NCBI RefSeq assembly: GCF_000968535.2
Contig: NC_016112.1
Coordinates: forward strand, 3,844,001 to 3,908,000
Length of the DNA: 64,000 bases
Direction: 5' to 3'
From: Methylotuvimicrobium alcaliphilum 20Z
GTDB lineage: Bacteria; Pseudomonadota; Gammaproteobacteria; Methylococcales; Methylomonadaceae
Shown here: in pieces, positions 62,769-64,000 of the stretch
How the letters are laid out: every line of letters starts with the position of its first letter
Position numbering within the stretch: the stretch's first letter is position 1
Translations under genes and position numbers: made by a program
Notes under the pieces: generated by a model
The model's input: the letters and a program-made list of their open reading frames with translations, nothing else
Told to the model about the DNA's origin: nothing
Databases searched by the model: none

Positions 62769-63730
62769 CTTTACAAGCCCCTTCACGAAACACGCCGGAG
62801 TCGCATCAACGCAACTCCGTCAAACTCTCTCGAATCCCGGTCAAAGTCGAACCGGCTGCAGAACCGCTTCGCAAGCCTGATTGGATACGCATTAAAGTCT
62901 CGGCGAACGAAGAAATCAACCGCATCAAAAAACTATTGCGCGAAAACAATCTGCACACGGTCTGCGAAGAAGCCGCTTGCCCTAACCTCGGCGAATGTTT
63001 CAGCCACGGCACCGCGACCTTCATGATCATGGGCGATCTCTGCACTCGTCGCTGCCCTTTCTGCGACGTTGCGCACGGAAAACCAAAACCCCTCGATCAA
63101 AACGAACCGCTACATTTGGCGCAGACAATCAAGGCAATGAAGCTGAAGTATGTCGTGATTACCTCAGTCGACCGCGATGATTTGCGAGACGGCGGCGCCG
63201 GACACTTCGCCGATTGTATCGCCGCAATCCGTAGCGAATCGCCGCACACCAAAATCGAAACTTTAGTACCCGATTTCCGAGGCAGACTCGACAAGGCCGT
63301 CGACATACTGAGCCGAGAGCCTTGCGATGTGTTCAATCACAACCTGGAAACAGTTCCGAGACTGTACCGAGAAGCGAGACCGGGCGCCGATTACCAAGGC
63401 TCGCTCGATCTACTCAAACGTTATCACGAAGTCCGCCCGGAAACGCCGACCAAGTCCGGCATAATGCTGGGCCTCGGTGAGACGCACGACGAAGTCGTCG
63501 AAGTCATGAAAGACTTGATCGCTCACGGCTGTTCAATGTTGACACTGGGCCAATACCTACCGCCCAGCAAGGATCACCTACCGGTCAAGCGCTATTGGAC
63601 GCCCGAGGAATTCGACGAACTGGCCGAAACGGCTTACGCACTCGGCTTCAAGCAAGTCGCCAGCGCGCCGCTGGTCCGCTCGTCCTATCACGCCGATCTG
63701 CAAGCCAAAGCGGTGGTATCGACAGATTAA
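62765..63730 (+). CDS. lipA: Lipoyl synthase LipA
   Basis: This radical-SAM enzyme inserts two sulfurs into protein-bound octanoate. The 321-residue protein has the auxiliary cluster motif [12 protein letters not shown] near 66-77, the radical-SAM motif CTRRCPFC near 92-99 and the C-terminal conserved serine block LVRSSYHAD near 303-311, whose serine ligates the auxiliary cluster. A terminator-like hairpin follows. Confidence 0.99.
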   Translation: MTLQAPSRNTPESHQRNSVKLSRIPVKVEPAAEPLRKPDWIRIKVSANEEINRIKKLLRENNLHTVCEEAACPNLGECFSHGTATFMIMGDLCTRRCPFCDVAHGKPKPLDQNEPLHLAQTIKAMKLKYVVITSVDRDDLRDGGAGHFADCIAAIRSESPHTKIETLVPDFRGRLDKAVDILSREPCDVFNHNLETVPRLYREARPGADYQGSLDLLKRYHEVRPETPTKSGIMLGLGETHDEVVEVMKDLIAHGCSMLTLGQYLPPSKDHLPVKRYWTPEEFDELAETAYALGFKQVASAPLVRSSYHADLQAKAVVSTD

Positions 63731-63735
63731 AAATA

Positions 63736-63767
63736 AAATCCATCGACCGAAAGCTGTCGATGGATTT
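63736..63767 (+). terminator. Terminator-like hairpin after lipA
   Basis: A perfect 12-bp stem, aaatccatcgac with gtcgatggattt, has an 8-base loop and starts 5 bases past the lipA stop. The trailing T-run is short, so termination may be partial or bidirectional. Confidence 0.65.
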
Positions 63768-63873
63768 CACTCTGTTCAGCCAATCCTGCGCTAAGGCAAA
63801 AAAACCGTTCGTTGGAAACTAACCGAATCTTAACCAATCCATTCACTTTTTACGATTCACTATTCACCAAAAT

Positions 63874-64000
63874 ATGGACATCACACAACGCATCGCCGAA
63901 GAATTAGCCGTCAACCCGAAACAAGTCAACGCCGCTATTGCATTATTGGACGAAGGCGCGACCGTGCCTTTCATCTCACGTTACCGCAAGGAGGTCACCG
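63874..64000 (+). CDS. tex: Tex-like RNA-binding transcription accessory protein (partial, N-terminus)
   Basis: Only the first 42 residues are in the window, reading [20 protein letters not shown], then [20 protein letters not shown]. This matches the very conserved helical N-terminus of Tex/YhgF, an S1-domain nucleic-acid-binding protein tied to RNA polymerase. The frame is open to the window end. Confidence 0.9.
   Translation, partial: MDITQRIAEELAVNPKQVNAAIALLDEGATVPFISRYRKEVT

Overview
The window is chromosomal DNA of a gammaproteobacterium. It is dense, of moderate GC content by eye, and organised in long operons. The order hemA / divergent LbcA-like TPR lipoprotein - lolB - ispE - prs - rplY matches what is known of Pseudomonas. 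The single super-operon from secE to rplQ, the tRNA-Tyr/Gly/Thr-tuf-tRNA-Trp-secE string and the mreBCD-mrdA-rodA-mltB-dacA-lipB-lipA cluster are all gammaproteobacterial. I suspect a Methylococcales methanotroph from the overall flavour, but no marker in the window proves this.

Layout. (1) 1-6.4 kb: accessory and housekeeping genes separated by repeats: moaE-moaD (minus), moaC and an orphan TupB-like permease (plus), sodB (minus), a CYTH phosphatase-type gene, a TPR protein and the 7Fe ferredoxin fdxA. (2) 6.4-36 kb, all minus: secE-nusG-rplKAJL-rpoBC-rpsLG-fusA-tuf-S10-spc-alpha, read from high to low coordinates and ending in a 45-bp palindromic terminator. (3) 36-39.5 kb: tRNA-Trp, a second tuf, tRNA-Thr, -Gly and -Tyr, rplY, prs and tRNA-Gln. 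(4) 39.5-46.9 kb: ispE, lolB and a TPR lipoprotein (minus), then hemA-prfA-prmC-JAMM peptidase (plus). (5) 47-51.7 kb: gatC-gatA-Uma2-gatB (minus), followed by a second Uma2 gene broken by two nested insertions. (6) 52.6-64 kb: mreB, mreC, mreD, mrdA, rodA, a MltB-SPOR fusion, dacA, a D-amino-acid aminotransferase, ybeD, lipB, lipA and the start of tex, all plus.

The genes fall into a few co-working sets: transcription and translation (RNA polymerase, ribosomal proteins, EF-Tu, EF-G, NusG, SecYE, RF1 with its methylase PrmC, and the GatCAB amidotransferase with a tRNA-Gln in the window), cell-wall elongation (Rod system plus lytic and DD-carboxypeptidase enzymes), and cofactor synthesis (molybdopterin, tetrapyrrole, isoprenoid, lipoate, PRPP).

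The most unusual content is non-coding. At least five families of short inverted-repeat elements, without transposases in the window, fill the gaps outside the ribosomal block. They are nested up to four layers deep. Several share one core segment, and a hairpin module with CCAGC ends sits at the same point of that core in five places. One locus can be read as a history: excising a TA-flanked element and a second element with an 8-bp target duplication restores an intact uma2 reading frame. Other points of note are an apparent ATT start codon for mreC, two tuf genes that differ only in their last few codons, a SPOR domain fused to MltB where rlpA is expected, and a JAMM peptidase without an E1 partner.
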